Positions 18,201 through 26,550 of a DNA stretch of 51,414 nucleotides are shown one piece after another. The notes beneath the pieces were generated by a model. The model saw only the letters and a program-made list of their open reading frames with translations. It did not search any database and was not told the origin of the DNA. Location of the stretch: the NCBI GenBank assembly GCA_018648225.1, contig JABGRQ010000152.1:1-51414 (forward strand). Reading direction: 5' to 3'. The translations under genes were made by a program, and so were the position numbers. The DNA comes from Chloroflexota bacterium. Its GTDB lineage: Bacteria; Chloroflexota; Anaerolineae; Anaerolineales; UBA11858. Positions within the stretch are counted from its first letter, which is position 1; the number at the start of each line of letters is the position of its first letter.

Positions 18201-18623
18201 ACAGCCGGGCTGCTCGAAGGCCAGTTTGACGAGCCTGTCGGGCTGGCGGTGGATGGCGAGGGCCGCATCTACGTGGCCGATACCTGGAACAAGCGCGTGC
18301 AGGTTTTCGCCTTCGATGAGACCGAACTGGCCTACTTCCCCGTGCTGGAATGGGAAATTGTCGGCTGGTACGGCCAATCGCTGGATAACAAGCCCTATAT
18401 CACGGTTGATGCACAAGACCGTGTTTTTGTCAGCGACCCGGAGGGCTACCGCATTCTGGAATTCACCACCGAGGGCGAGTTTGTGCGCTACTGGGGCATT
18501 TTCGGAAGCAGCATGGATAGTTTCAACCTGCCCACCGGGTTGGCAGCCGCGCCCGATGGCGGCCTGTGGGTTGCCGATGCGGGTAACCACCGCATTTTGC
18601 ACTTCGCCATACCACAAGAGTAG
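15252..18623 (+). CDS. Agl23/TIGR03663-type membrane glycosyltransferase fused to an NHL propeller
   Basis: A 1123-residue protein. The start at 15252 has GGAG just before it; an upstream ATG lies in the preceding gene. Residues about 20-650 are a polytopic GT-C type membrane domain: an early SHDENSHVYYSW motif with the acidic DE after the first helix, HGPFQFH, and YARYVRNDIFSALF. This is the TIGR03663 (Agl23-like) family, close to dolichyl-phosphate mannosyltransferase PMT/GT39. A soluble segment follows (about 650-825). The C-terminal ~300 residues hold five to six NHL repeats (GSVYVADTNNHRIQ, GSVYVTDTWNHRVQ, GRVFITDTGNKRVA, GRIYVADTWNKRVQ, DRVFVSDPEGYRIL, GGLWVADAGNHRIL), giving a closed beta-propeller. 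Such enzymes move sugars from lipid carriers to outer-face acceptors. The substrate is unknown. Confidence 0.88.
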   Translation: MQVTDTQSKTWLDKPVFSNLTINWETLIFSIILILAVVTRFYDLEARVMSHDENSHVYYSWQLEQGSGYTHTPMTHGPFQFHVVALSYFMFGDNDFTARIPAALFGIATVAFLWFYRRYLGRAGTLIAAALMLISPFMLYYARYVRNDIFSALFGIITFWAILRYLETGEARYAFWLTAVTMLHYTTKETSFIYSAQTLVFLGLLFVAQISRARWQKPAHRDLFLILLLVAGILAAIGIGLNAYFPAPEAVVTEAVAEAVETARDIPLHLYIPLALSGLTVLGALVLAIRGYTWEKLRQQRAFSLMLLQFTLILPQLAPFIVSAIGWNPLDYTNIGMIRTGAFVFILALVAIGVGMTWDARLWLINAAIFYIPFTILYTTVFTNGAGFFTGIVGSLGYWLEQQGVERGSQPWYYYILVQVPMYEFLPLLGSILAGYYWIRLKLIPGLEADVQTHSRHDSETDIEIDPQDGPAPVLPLLSFWVVTSLLAYTVAGEKMPWLTVHIAYPMILLAAWGLGKLVERIDWDFVKTRNGALLSALTITFITSLGSTIGKLIGSQPPFMGKELSQLNSTNAFILAALVAIISALLIVRLLREWQFAQFARLTILTMFTFLALLTARAAFRAAYINYDQATEYLVYAHSGAGPKIALEQIEELSRRTTDGLDMVVAYDDETTYPYWWYLRNYPNQKYYGPNPTRELRDAPVILVGDNNFDKLEPVVGQAYYQFDYIRIWWPNQDYYNLTWERIRNAIFDPQMRAAIFQIWLNRDYSDYAVLTGKEAELNLPTWSPADRMRLYVRKDIAAQVWNYGSAPLAMEEVLADPYEGKEIILLANKTFGSNGAERGQFQMPRAVAAAPDGSVYVADTNNHRIQHLSAEGEVMHVWGSFADSAVGEAPAGTFYEPWGIAVGPDGSVYVTDTWNHRVQKFSATGKFITQWGYFGQAETGTAFWGPRDVIVDSEGRVFITDTGNKRVAVFDGDGNFLTAFGTAGLLEGQFDEPVGLAVDGEGRIYVADTWNKRVQVFAFDETELAYFPVLEWEIVGWYGQSLDNKPYITVDAQDRVFVSDPEGYRILEFTTEGEFVRYWGIFGSSMDSFNLPTGLAAAPDGGLWVADAGNHRILHFAIPQE

Positions 18624-19180
18624 CATGCCAATAAAATTTACAACTGATTTCGCTACCGTACATTTAGAAAAATAGTGCCAAATTTTAACGCGAATTACGC
18701 GAATGAACGAATACCGCGAATGAAAAACAAGGAAAAATTCGTGTCATTCGCATATTCGCGACATTCGTGTTCCGTTTTTGTGCTATTGTGCATAGATGTA
18801 CGGTAGAAAACAACTGATCAAAATTGGGCAGTTCCCCCGCGGGGTATTACTGGCAAAAAATAACCGCGGAGAGCGCAAAGGTCGCCGAGTTCTGTTGCAT
18901 AAAATGCTTCTCCCAGCGTTCTCGGCGCACTCTGCGGCAAATCAGTGAGACGATTTTCCATAGCAACACTTAATCGCCATCCAAAATGGGTTCAATCGAA
19001 AAGCAGATTGAATCCATTTGTTTGTTTAAGTTGCCGCTCGCAATTTACTCGCCATATTCTGATATAATCCACCTGACACGATTCAACTGAGATGTCGGGG
19101 GAATGTCTGCACCCAGAAACCGGCGTTCCCGACGAAAATCTCACCCGCTATGGAATACCCCGATTGGGGAAAGGAGTTGT
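18624..19180. repeat. Non-coding stretch with two dispersed palindromic repeats
   Basis: I see no gene here. About 18688-18780 is a type A tract: repeated GCGAAT words, the two halves complementary around an A-rich centre. About 18855-18955 is a type B tract: CCGCGGAGAGCGC on the left and GCGCACTCTGCGG on the right form a long imperfect hairpin. Near 19063 a TATAAT hexamer may be the -10 box of the HU-like gene. At 19158-19169 a CCCC-GATT-GGGG hairpin sits just before its ribosome-binding site. Confidence 0.5.
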
Positions 19181-19576
19181 ATGATGGCGAAGAAAATCAA
19201 AATGTGGCAGGAGCTTGGCCCCAGGCTGGCTTCGGCCACCCCGATGGACTCCGAAGAGATGATTGACGAATTGATTGCTGCCACAAACCAGACCCGCGGC
19301 AGTATTCTGGCCGTACTCTCGGAGTTGGATGTCGTCATTGAAAAAGGTTTGAAAGCCGGGCGCATCGTTAAACTGCCCAATGGCACATCCTTCAGACCAA
19401 TTGGCAAAAAAGACGGCAGCATCAAAATTAGCCTGCGCCTGAACCCGCGCGTGAGCGGCGGCGTGAACAGCGAGTTCCGCGGCGCATGGCTCAACGCCGC
19501 CAACATTGGCAAAACCGAAGACGAAATGGTTGCGCTTTGGAATGAACTGCATCCCGACGACCTGATTGAAGATTAG
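19181..19576 (+). CDS. HU-family (DNABII) DNA-binding protein, HU-HIG-like
   Basis: A protein of about 131 residues. The start at 19181 (or 19184, two ATGs in tandem) follows AAGGAG. The sequence has the HU-HIG pattern: an N-terminal helix pair (MIDELIAATNQTRGSILAVLSELDVVIEKGLKAGRIVKLPNGTSFRP), then a basic, arm-like strand (KKDGSIKISLRLNPRVSGG). This is the Bvu_2165/HU-like group more than classical HU. Such proteins bend or coat DNA; whether this one is a general nucleoid protein or belongs to a mobile element is unclear. It lies next to an RHS fragment in a repeat-rich patch. Confidence 0.7.
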   Translation: MMAKKIKMWQELGPRLASATPMDSEEMIDELIAATNQTRGSILAVLSELDVVIEKGLKAGRIVKLPNGTSFRPIGKKDGSIKISLRLNPRVSGGVNSEFRGAWLNAANIGKTEDEMVALWNELHPDDLIED

Positions 19577-19586
19577 GGCGGGGCGA

Positions 19587-19745
19587 TTGCACTGGCGCAA
19601 TTGACCCGCTGCACCAGTGGAACACATGGATTGCACCAGTGCGCCCCCATCATTCCACTGGTGCAATCAACACATTCCACCAGTGGCGTCACGCCACCAC
19701 ACTGGATCGATTTGCGTACAAAGGCCAGACCTGACAGGTCTGACC
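19587..19745. repeat. Cluster of three palindromes at the RHS junction
   Basis: Three inverted repeats lie within 160 bp. One has 13-bp arms (19629-19641 / 19656-19668) built on GATTGCACCAGTG. One has 7-bp arms (19683-19689 / 19691-19697, GTGGCGT). One has 8-bp arms (19726-19733 / 19735-19742, CAGACCTG). Variants of the CACCAGTGG word recur at about 19590, 19613 and 19678. The RHS homology begins directly after the last palindrome. The first stem may also end HU transcription. Confidence 0.6.
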
Positions 19746-20647
19746 TTACCGGGATAAACTATAATGCGCGGTTTTACTCACCTCGTATAATGCGATTCAC
19801 ACAGCCGGATACGATTATTCCTGACTTATCTAATCCTCAGAGCCTCAATCGGTATAGCTACACATATAACAACCCGGTGAAGTATACCGACCCAACAGGG
19901 CATATAGGGATGCTTCGTACAAACCCAGTAATTATTGGAGCAGGTCATACTACATTAGAAGGAAATACGGGAAGGCCTCCAGTTGGGATTAAAGGATCTG
20001 CAGATTATTATCACAGAGCATATAATGCAGCAATGGTAGTAGTCCAGGATCTTAAAAAGAGAAAGCCAAAAACAACCGTGGAGGTAGCTGCACAAATAGT
20101 CGAAACCACCGCAGATATATATGGTGATTATGATATGATGATGCCAACGCTTAATGATTTGTTTATTGGTACAACAACGGTTGGTAAGTGGGCACCACTA
20201 CACGCAAATAGGCATGTAGCTCCAACATATTCATACTTCACCGATACAGGTTTTCATACTGACTTTCGAGATAAGGGTAACCAAATTTACCATTCATGGG
20301 CTTATGTGGCAGCAATGACAGAAGAAAGTGATTTTGAAATGGCTTTTGTATTCGCCACAGGGGCAAATGTAGTACATGAGTATGCTCAAAGCACTGTAGG
20401 CACGGTATTCCAGTCAACTTCTGTGGATTTAACCACTGGCACCAGTTGGAAAGATCATGTTCTCTCGGAAGCTGCTATGGGGATTGGCGTTTGTATTTCA
20501 ATTGAGTGCGTTTCTCCCGATGATCTTGGTAATTTAATTAGAAATGTATTTGGTATACGTGGTGTTGGAAGCAATGGCCGTTACGAAGATTTATTAATAA
20601 GACATGGCCCACTTGCTGGTGAACCGTTCCCTTTTTCGAGACCATAA
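19601..20647 (+). CDS. Orphan RHS-core C-terminal fragment with a variable tip domain
   Basis: Residues about 50-105 carry the end of an RHS core: LTGINYNARFYSPRIMRF, then the usual NPQSLNRYSYTYNNPVKYTDPTGH hinge. No YD/RHS repeats lie upstream; the frame instead runs into palindromic repeats, so the gene is 5'-truncated, and the true start (if any) is uncertain (the ATG at 19790 is one option). After the hinge come about 240 residues of tip sequence that I do not recognise. It contains YHSWAYVAAM and ANVVHEYAQ, so a His/His-Glu pair might matter. In RHS systems the tip is usually a toxin. Base composition is visibly AT-richer than the flanking genes, a sign of transfer. A possible immunity gene follows. 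Confidence 0.65.
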   Translation: MTRCTSGTHGLHQCAPIIPLVQSTHSTSGVTPPHWIDLRTKARPDRSDLTGINYNARFYSPRIMRFTQPDTIIPDLSNPQSLNRYSYTYNNPVKYTDPTGHIGMLRTNPVIIGAGHTTLEGNTGRPPVGIKGSADYYHRAYNAAMVVVQDLKKRKPKTTVEVAAQIVETTADIYGDYDMMMPTLNDLFIGTTTVGKWAPLHANRHVAPTYSYFTDTGFHTDFRDKGNQIYHSWAYVAAMTEESDFEMAFVFATGANVVHEYAQSTVGTVFQSTSVDLTTGTSWKDHVLSEAAMGIGVCISIECVSPDDLGNLIRNVFGIRGVGSNGRYEDLLIRHGPLAGEPFPFSRP

Positions 20648-20667
20648 TTGGAGAGATTTACTAAATT

Positions 20668-21147
20668 ATGCAGAATATTTTTCGCAACATACCTTTAAGG
20701 GCAATAGCGATAATCCTAGTGGTTTTTGTAGTGACGTATTTTTGCTGTGGTATGTGTCCTTGGTATGGATTCATTTTCCACAATATTGAAGATAACAATG
20801 AAATCATGGGAGGGCTTCAGCATTTAGATGCGACAACTATAAAGGATTTATGTACTAAATTTACTCTAGACTTTGATGAATATCCCTGTATACCTAGTGG
20901 CCAAGTTGATTCTAATGACTTTATAGATATTTTAAGGGACGCTTTCATGTCGGATGTTAGTTTCGAAGATGTTCAAGTTCAACTGCGAAAATATAGAGTT
21001 GGACAGTGCATCAATATCTCTAACGAGAATAGTGATGAATTCACTTCATGTACTTATGATCTAGGAGATGGTGTTTATAAAATCGACATTCTGTTTGATA
21101 ACCAAGGTTTGGTCTCTAGTATAGAAATCTATGGCGACTTCCAATAA
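20668..21147 (+). CDS. Small membrane-anchored protein, possible immunity protein for the RHS tip
   Basis: A 159-residue protein with an N-terminal membrane segment (about 9-27, PLRAIAIILVVFVVTYFCCGMC) followed by an acidic outer or cytoplasmic domain that ends in a beta-hairpin (YKIDILFDNQGLVSSIEIYGD). I recognise no family. It starts 20 bp after the RHS fragment, with GGAGAG about 13 nt upstream of the ATG, and shares its AT-rich composition. Position directly after a polymorphic tip suggests an immunity protein, but that rests on context alone. Confidence 0.6.
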   Translation: MQNIFRNIPLRAIAIILVVFVVTYFCCGMCPWYGFIFHNIEDNNEIMGGLQHLDATTIKDLCTKFTLDFDEYPCIPSGQVDSNDFIDILRDAFMSDVSFEDVQVQLRKYRVGQCINISNENSDEFTSCTYDLGDGVYKIDILFDNQGLVSSIEIYGDFQ

Positions 21148-21207
21148 AAGATTCCGTAAAATCTCTGATTGATACTCTCTTGAAGGACAGCGACCGGGGG
21201 CCTAGTT

Positions 21208-21336
21208 CTGCTCGCCTTCCGTTGGGGTCTGCGGTGATGATTTATCGCAGCCACGGCGGGAAAATTCAGGATTTTGCCCTTAAATTGAAAGACGAGCGAA
21301 CCGGGTAGCCCAGCTCTGCTCGCCTTCCGTTGGGGT
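21208..21336. repeat. 21-bp direct repeat, 108 bp apart
   Basis: The same 21 bases, opening CTGCTCGCC and ending GTTGGGGT, occur at 21208-21228 and 21316-21336. The identity extends imperfectly upstream (CCGGG-G/T-x-GCC). The pair brackets a non-coding segment after the candidate immunity gene. It could be the scar of a duplicated insertion. Confidence 0.65.
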
Positions 21337-21996
21337 AGAGATAGTGTACCCCAAAGTTTCTACTCAGGCATATCGTGAAATACCACTTTTTTCACCACAA
21401 AAACACAAAGTCACGAAGAAAATGCCAAGATTTTATGTTTTTCTTTGTGGTGAATTTTATAGCCCTTTAGGCATAGGCTGAGTAATTACACTCCAGGAAC
21501 CTTACCAATTTAGCGCAAGATATAATCATAATAGTGGTGTTATCCCGCTCACGGTCACTTTGTGGCCTGGGATATGTTTGAAGCTGAGGGCGACGTTATT
21601 CTCGCCCTGAGGATCATGCCTCGGAGATAAGGATGTCGCCTCAGCGCCATTGAGAGGACTCGAATAAGCAGGTTGCTGATCTGCGGTATCGAACCGCAGA
21701 TGCTTCGTAAGACTCACGAGGCTGAGTGGCTCATTGGATGGCTGAGGATCACCTCACTTCTACGAAATTCGGGAATTACTGGGATAGTGTATTGGTCAAC
21801 AGTATCTTGAACAAATCAATCATTCAGCCTGGAACGCGAATGCCGCGAATGGTGCGAATTTCACGAATTTTTTAAAACATTCGCGTGATTAGCGATATTC
21901 GCGCTCATTCGCGTTAAAAATTTCGAAGGCATTTATTGTACAACATGCACTTGATGAATACGGAAGTACTGGATTAGGCCAAAAAGCTTGAACACA

Positions 21997-22118
21997 TGTC
22001 ATTCTGAACGTTGCGAAGCGGAGCGAAGAATCCCTGAACAGAATCGCGAAAAAATACTATCACACAGATGATCAATCAAGCCGCTTCACAAGGATTCCTC
22101 GCCTCGCTCGGAATGACA
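21997..22118. repeat. REP-like palindromic element, TGTCATTCTGA type
   Basis: It opens TGTCATTCTGA...GCGAAGCGGAGCGAAGAATCC and closes AGGATTCCTCGCCTCGCTCGGAATGACA. The two ends are complementary over about 30 bases, with a central A/T-rich region. Such elements occur widely in bacterial genomes as non-autonomous interspersed repeats. Confidence 0.7.
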
Positions 22119-22310
22119 ACGATCGTATTGTTATTCAAGCCATAGTTGACCAAGAAAACCCTTGTCTCCTAATAGCAGGTCTTAACCAAGGGATTTCTAT
22201 TCATCAACTTCCCATTTGCAATTAATCTTCCTGTTAATCAGGTAGCCTATAATTCGGAGTAAGATAGGCCAGTTTGTAAGCATCATAGCATTAGACAACA
22301 GGAGATTGCC

Positions 22311-23273
22311 ATGCAAAAAATCCCATCATCTGAAATTACACCCGAACACGTTTACCTTTCGCGCCGCGACTTCCTCAAGAGCATGGGGATTGTCAGCGCC
22401 AGCGCGGCAATATTAGCAGCTTGCGGCATTGCTCCCGCAGAAACCGCCGAAGCATCCGCGGCGCCTGCCAGCGATGCGCAGCCCACGGTTCCGCCATCAT
22501 CGACTACAGACGAGTTGGGCGCCCCGCTCAATTCGTTTGAAGATATTACCCACTACAACAACTACTACGAGTTCACTACCGACAAAGAACGCGTCGCAGA
22601 CCTGGCCATGGGCTATCCAACATCTCCCTGGGAAGTGACAGTGGGCGGATTGGTGGATAACCCCAAAACCTTCTCGCTGGATGATTTACACAAATTCGAG
22701 ATCGAAGAACGCATCTACCGTCTGCGTTGCGTGGAGGCCTGGTCGATGGTCATCCCCTGGATGGGTTTCCCGCTGAGCAAATTACTCGCCGAAGTCGAAC
22801 CCAAAGCCGAGGCCAAATACGTGCGCTTCGAGACGATCTACGACCCCGAAGGCATGCCCGGCTTCAAGGCGAATCCCTGGTATCAGTGGCCCTACATTGA
22901 AGGCCTACGCCTGGATGAGGCGATGCACGATTTGACCATTCTCTCTACCGGTCTCTACGGCAAAGACCTGCTGCCCCAAAGCGGCGCGCCTATACGTCTG
23001 GTGGTACCATGGAAATATGGTTTCAAGAGCATTAAATCCATTGTCAAGATTGATCTAGTCACCGAGATGCCCACCTCCCTGTGGATGGCTGCTGCCTCCA
23101 ACGAATATGGTTTCTATGCTAACGTCAACCCCACAGTAGACCACCCACGCTGGTCGCAAGCCTCTGAGCGACGCATCGGAAATTTTGGCCGCAGCGAAAC
23201 GCTGATGTTCAACGGTTACGAAGCCGAAGTTGCCCATCTCTATGCCGGAATGGATTTAAAGGCTAATTTTTGA
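22311..23273 (+). CDS. msrP: MsrP/YedY-like methionine-sulfoxide reductase catalytic subunit
   Basis: A 320-residue molybdopterin enzyme. The N-terminus [10 protein letters not shown] (about 17-26) is a twin-arginine signal, and ILAACG follows, which would also read as a lipoprotein box. The Moco cysteine is in [11 protein letters not shown] (about residue 142). Typical YedY segments are present: [59 protein letters not shown]. The family repairs oxidised methionine in exported proteins using electrons from the quinone pool through MsrQ, encoded 35 bp downstream. AGGAG supports the ATG. If the lipobox is used, the enzyme would be anchored to the outer face of the membrane. Confidence 0.9.
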   Translation: MQKIPSSEITPEHVYLSRRDFLKSMGIVSASAAILAACGIAPAETAEASAAPASDAQPTVPPSSTTDELGAPLNSFEDITHYNNYYEFTTDKERVADLAMGYPTSPWEVTVGGLVDNPKTFSLDDLHKFEIEERIYRLRCVEAWSMVIPWMGFPLSKLLAEVEPKAEAKYVRFETIYDPEGMPGFKANPWYQWPYIEGLRLDEAMHDLTILSTGLYGKDLLPQSGAPIRLVVPWKYGFKSIKSIVKIDLVTEMPTSLWMAAASNEYGFYANVNPTVDHPRWSQASERRIGNFGRSETLMFNGYEAEVAHLYAGMDLKANF

Positions 23274-23308
23274 CCGACGACCGGGCACAGAAGACGGAGA
23301 GATAAAAC

Positions 23309-23914
23309 ATGAAAAAAAAGATTTTAAACTTACAACTCGCCACCCACGTCAGTGCACTCATTCCATTCGCATGGATGCTATGGGATTTTTTCACCCACAA
23401 TTACGGTCCCGATCCAATCCGCGAGTTCACCCTGCGTACGGGAAAAACTGCTCTGGTGTTGCTGCTGCTCTCACTGGCCTGCACGCCGGTCAACACCGTG
23501 TTCAAATATCGCCCGGTGCTGAAATTGCGCCGCCCGCTGGGGCTTTACAGTTTCATGTACGCCAGCATTCATTTTGCGATCTTTATCGGCGTGGATTATT
23601 TCTTCAATTTTGCTTTGATTCAGGATGCTTTGCTTGAAAAGCGCTACGCCGTTGTCGGGCTAACCACGGGGTTGATCCTGCTAAGTTTGGCGATTACTTC
23701 CACCCAGGGTTGGCAGCGCCGCCTGAAGAAGAACTGGAAAAAGCTGCATAAATTGGCCTACGCCGCGGGAATTTTTGCCGTCATCCACTATATTTGGCTG
23801 GTCAAACAAGGGGTCACACAACCCTGGTATTTCGCCGCGGCGCTGCTTTTGTTGCTGGCGCTTCGGGTTAAACCCATCAAAAAATGGGCAGGATCACGCC
23901 TAAAGGGAGTCTGA
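23309..23914 (+). CDS. msrQ: MsrQ/YedZ-like heme-binding membrane subunit
   Basis: A 201-residue integral membrane protein with about six helices and the ferric-reductase-like fold. Candidate heme-ligand histidines lie in ATHVSALIPFAW (H13), YASIHFAIFIG and KLHKLAYAAGIFAVIHYIW. It belongs to the YedZ family, which passes electrons from quinol to MsrP. It follows msrP directly, with GGAGAG as the ribosome-binding site, so the two form an operon. Confidence 0.9.
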   Translation: MKKKILNLQLATHVSALIPFAWMLWDFFTHNYGPDPIREFTLRTGKTALVLLLLSLACTPVNTVFKYRPVLKLRRPLGLYSFMYASIHFAIFIGVDYFFNFALIQDALLEKRYAVVGLTTGLILLSLAITSTQGWQRRLKKNWKKLHKLAYAAGIFAVIHYIWLVKQGVTQPWYFAAALLLLLALRVKPIKKWAGSRLKGV

Positions 23915-23953
23915 ACACCCGCTCGGGAATAGAATCCGTCTGAATAATGAACG

Positions 23954-23962
23954 TGGTATAAT
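23954..23962 (+). promoter_or_regulatory. Extended -10 promoter box of sucCD
   Basis: TGGTATAAT is a perfect extended -10 element (TGn plus TATAAT at 23957-23962), 51 bp before the sucC start. No good -35 is present at 17-18 bp, which extended -10 promoters tolerate. Confidence 0.5.
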
Positions 23963-24013
23963 CGCCCCGCTAACTGATTAGAGACAAGTATTCAGCTAGG
24001 AGCTATCACGTTC

Positions 24014-25156
24014 ATGAAACTACACGAGTATCAATCTAAATTAATATTCGCCGAGTACGGCGTACCCATCCCGAAAGGGAGAGTAGCGGCTACCGCAAGT
24101 GAGGCAAAACAAATTGCCGAAGAATTGGGTGGCCGCGTTGTTGTTAAATCGCAGGTATTGGTCGGTGGGCGCGGCAAGGCTGGGGGAATTCGCCTGGCGA
24201 AAAGCCCAGCAGAAGCCGAAGAAATCGCAACCCAAATTTTAGGCATGGAGATTAAAGGTTTGCCGGTACGCAAGGTGCTGATTGACGAAGCTGCTGATAT
24301 CCAGCACGAAATTTACCTGGGCATCACCAATGACCGCGCCGCGCGGCGTCCGGTGATGATGGCTTCATCTGAGGGCGGTGTGGATATTGAAGAAGTAGCC
24401 CGCGTAACCCCAGAGAAAATCATCCGGGCGCATATTGATCCCTTAATGGGCTTGCAAGGCTATCAGGCCCGCGATATTGCCGCCGGGATTGATTTGCCAC
24501 GCGAATTATGGCGCAGTTTTGGCAAGATCGCCGAAGGTTTATGGCAAGCTTATAAACAAAGTGATGCCACCCTGGCCGAGATCAACCCCCTGGTGATTAC
24601 AAACGACAAGAGACTGTTGGCTGTTGACGGCAAAATGGTATTGGATGACAGCGCCTTATTCCGGCATCCGGAACTGGCCGATAAGCGCGATCTGGATGTG
24701 GAAGCCTCCGCCGAGATTGAAGCCCGCAAGTATGGTCTTTCGTTCATCAAGCTGGATGGCGATATTGGCTGTATGGTCAATGGGGCCGGGCTGGCAATGA
24801 CCAGCATGGATGTGATTAAATTCTTCGGCGGCGAACCGGCCAACTTTTTAGATATTGGTGGTGGCGCGAATGCCGAGAAAGTTGCCGCCGCCTTCCGCAT
24901 TATTCTTTCGGACCCAAATATCAAAGCTATTCTGATTAATATTTTTGGCGGGATCACGCGCGGCGATGAAGTGGCGCGCGGTATACTGGCAGCTATGGAG
25001 GAAGTGAAGCCGGATGTGCCAATGGTGGTGCGGCTGGTGGGCACCAACGCCGAAGAGGGGCGCAAATTATTAGCAGATGCCAAAATGATTACGGCAGACA
25101 CATTGGCTGACGCAGCCCAAAAAGCGGTTGCCGCCGCTAAGGGAGAAGCTAAGTAA
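24014..25156 (+). CDS. sucC: Succinate-CoA ligase, beta subunit
   Basis: The 380-residue protein begins [22 protein letters not shown], the family N-terminus. It carries the ATP-grasp domain ([16 protein letters not shown], about 43-58; LAEINPL, about 193-199) and the C-terminal CoA-ligase domain ([30 protein letters not shown]). With SucD it makes succinate plus ATP or GTP from succinyl-CoA in the citric-acid cycle. Its stop codon shares a base with the sucD ATG (TAATG), so translation is coupled. Confidence 0.95.
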   Translation: MKLHEYQSKLIFAEYGVPIPKGRVAATASEAKQIAEELGGRVVVKSQVLVGGRGKAGGIRLAKSPAEAEEIATQILGMEIKGLPVRKVLIDEAADIQHEIYLGITNDRAARRPVMMASSEGGVDIEEVARVTPEKIIRAHIDPLMGLQGYQARDIAAGIDLPRELWRSFGKIAEGLWQAYKQSDATLAEINPLVITNDKRLLAVDGKMVLDDSALFRHPELADKRDLDVEASAEIEARKYGLSFIKLDGDIGCMVNGAGLAMTSMDVIKFFGGEPANFLDIGGGANAEKVAAAFRIILSDPNIKAILINIFGGITRGDEVARGILAAMEEVKPDVPMVVRLVGTNAEEGRKLLADAKMITADTLADAAQKAVAAAKGEAK

Positions 25157-26022
25157 TGAGTATCCTGGTTGATAAAAACACAAAATTAATGGGTCAGGGC
25201 ATTACCGGACGCGAGGGCCTTTTCCACGCCGAGCGCATGTTTGCCTATGGTACTAATCTGGTCGCTGGTGTGACCCCCGGCAAGGGTGGTGAGTGGATTT
25301 TAGATGGCAAGGTCCCCGTTTTCGACTCGGTCAAGCTGGCGAAAGAAGCCACGGACGCCAATGCAACCATCATTTTCGTCCCCTCGCGCTTCGCCGCCGA
25401 CGCCATGTTTGAAGCGGCGGACGCAGGTGTTGAATTGATTATCACCATCACTGAGGGCATTCCGGTGCAAGATATGATGCGCGTGCGCAACTATCTCGAT
25501 CAGAAAAAAGTGCGCCTGGTTGGGCCAAACTGCCCCGGTTTGCTGACCCCCGGCGAGGCCAAAGTTGGCATCATCCCTGGCGATATTGCCATCCCAGGTG
25601 ATGTGGGTGTGGTTTCCCGCTCTGGCACGCTCACGTATGAGGTACTTTATGCGTTGAAAGAATTGGGCATGGGCGTGAGTACGTGCGTGGGCATTGGCGG
25701 TGATCCCATCAATGGCACCAATTTCATCGACGCGCTGCGCCTCTTCGAGGAAGATCCCCAAACCAAAAAAATTGTCTTGATTGGTGAAATTGGCGGCACC
25801 GACGAAGAAAAAGCAGCCGAGTTCATCAGCAAGTATCTAACGAAACCCGTAGCCGGATTCATCGCCGGGCAAACCGCTCCTCCTGGAAAACGTATGGGAC
25901 ACGCAGGCGCGATTGTCGAAGGCGGTACCGGCTTGGCCGCGGATAAAATCAAGGCACTAGAAGCCGCCGGAGTGCGTGTTGCCAAACACCCGGAGGAAAT
26001 TCCGCTGCTCTTGAAAGATTAA
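25156..26022 (+). CDS. sucD: Succinate-CoA ligase, alpha subunit
   Basis: The 288-residue protein has an N-terminal Rossmann CoA-binding domain ([34 protein letters not shown]) and the phospho-histidine site in [14 protein letters not shown] (His about 246). Together with SucC it completes the enzyme. It is the last gene of the operon, followed by a 27-bp-arm palindrome that ends transcription. Confidence 0.95.
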   Translation: MSILVDKNTKLMGQGITGREGLFHAERMFAYGTNLVAGVTPGKGGEWILDGKVPVFDSVKLAKEATDANATIIFVPSRFAADAMFEAADAGVELIITITEGIPVQDMMRVRNYLDQKKVRLVGPNCPGLLTPGEAKVGIIPGDIAIPGDVGVVSRSGTLTYEVLYALKELGMGVSTCVGIGGDPINGTNFIDALRLFEEDPQTKKIVLIGEIGGTDEEKAAEFISKYLTKPVAGFIAGQTAPPGKRMGHAGAIVEGGTGLAADKIKALEAAGVRVAKHPEEIPLLLKD

Positions 26023-26067
26023 TCTGCCCACACCCCTGCCCCTCCCCCGAAATACGGAGAAGGGAGG

Positions 26068-26123
26068 AACGTAAAAATAAAGGAGCCGCAGCAAAATTGC
26101 TGCGGCTCCTTTATTTTTACGTT
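26068..26123. terminator. 27-bp-arm bidirectional terminator between sucD and acpP
   Basis: A perfect inverted repeat (26068-26094 / 26097-26123) with a two-base centre, so a functional loop of 4-6 nt. The inner arm is GGAGCCGCAGCAA, and the outer ends are A-rich on one side and T-rich on the other. It separates the convergent sucD and acpP genes. A CCTCCCCCGA-type C-rich repeat lies immediately upstream (26030-26067). Confidence 0.92.
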
Positions 26124-26153
26124 AAATTGTGCCATAAGTGCAGCACGGAGAGA

Positions 26154-26390
26154 TTACATGCGTTGTTCGATATAGCTGACTGCCTCGCCCACGCTGGTAA
26201 TGCTCTGGGCATCTTCGTCAGAAATTTCGCTGCCAAAAGTCTCTTCAAACTCCATAATCAATTCGACCAAATCGAGCGAATCGGCTTCGAGATCTTCACG
26301 AAAACGAGATTCAGGTTTGATCTCGCTCTCATCAACATCCAGTAATTCAGCAATAATCGCTTTGATTTTCTCAAGAACTTCTTGGTTCAT
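26154..26390 (-). CDS. acpP: Acyl carrier protein
   Basis: A 78-residue acidic protein with the phosphopantetheine site D-S-L-D (Ser38 in [17 protein letters not shown]) and the four-helix ACP pattern. Ser38 takes the prosthetic arm from coenzyme A. GAGGAGG lies just upstream of the ATG. No other fatty-acid genes are nearby; it stands alone between terminators. Confidence 0.95.
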   Translation of the reverse strand: MNQEVLEKIKAIIAELLDVDESEIKPESRFREDLEADSLDLVELIMEFEETFGSEISDEDAQSITSVGEAVSYIEQRM

Positions 26391-26550
26391 AGTCGACCTC
26401 CTCAGGTAGTAAGCCAGTAATCAACAAAGTCTGGCCTGGTTCAAAAATTACTGAGGCAATTTTACAGCCCAATTCAGGCACCTGTCAAGCGCTGTTGACA
26501 GCGCAGAATCGGACTGGTAATATAGCCTCACAGCTAAGGAACACTAGACT

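Larger units (their letters stand above)
21148..22310. repeat. 1.16-kb non-coding region filled with dispersed repeats
   Basis: I find no credible gene. In order it holds the 21-bp direct repeat; a type B hairpin tract (about 21385-21465, CACCACAAA on the left and TTTGTGGTG on the right); a type A tract (about 21826-21925, GCGAAT words in both orientations); and a TGTCATTCTGA...GAATGACA element (21997-22118). Near the end, TATAAT at 22248-22253 may be the -10 box of msrP. The stretch 21500-21760 is unassigned. Confidence 0.5.

Noticed and set aside
17169-18626. Long minus-strand open frame (485 codons) opposite the NHL region
   Set aside because: It mirrors the repetitive NHL coding sequence, and its translation shows only antisense-like Gly/Val/His-rich text with no domain.
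21526-21717. 63-codon minus-strand frame in the repeat region
   Set aside because: No ribosome-binding site, no recognisable sequence, and it lies in repeat-rich non-coding DNA.
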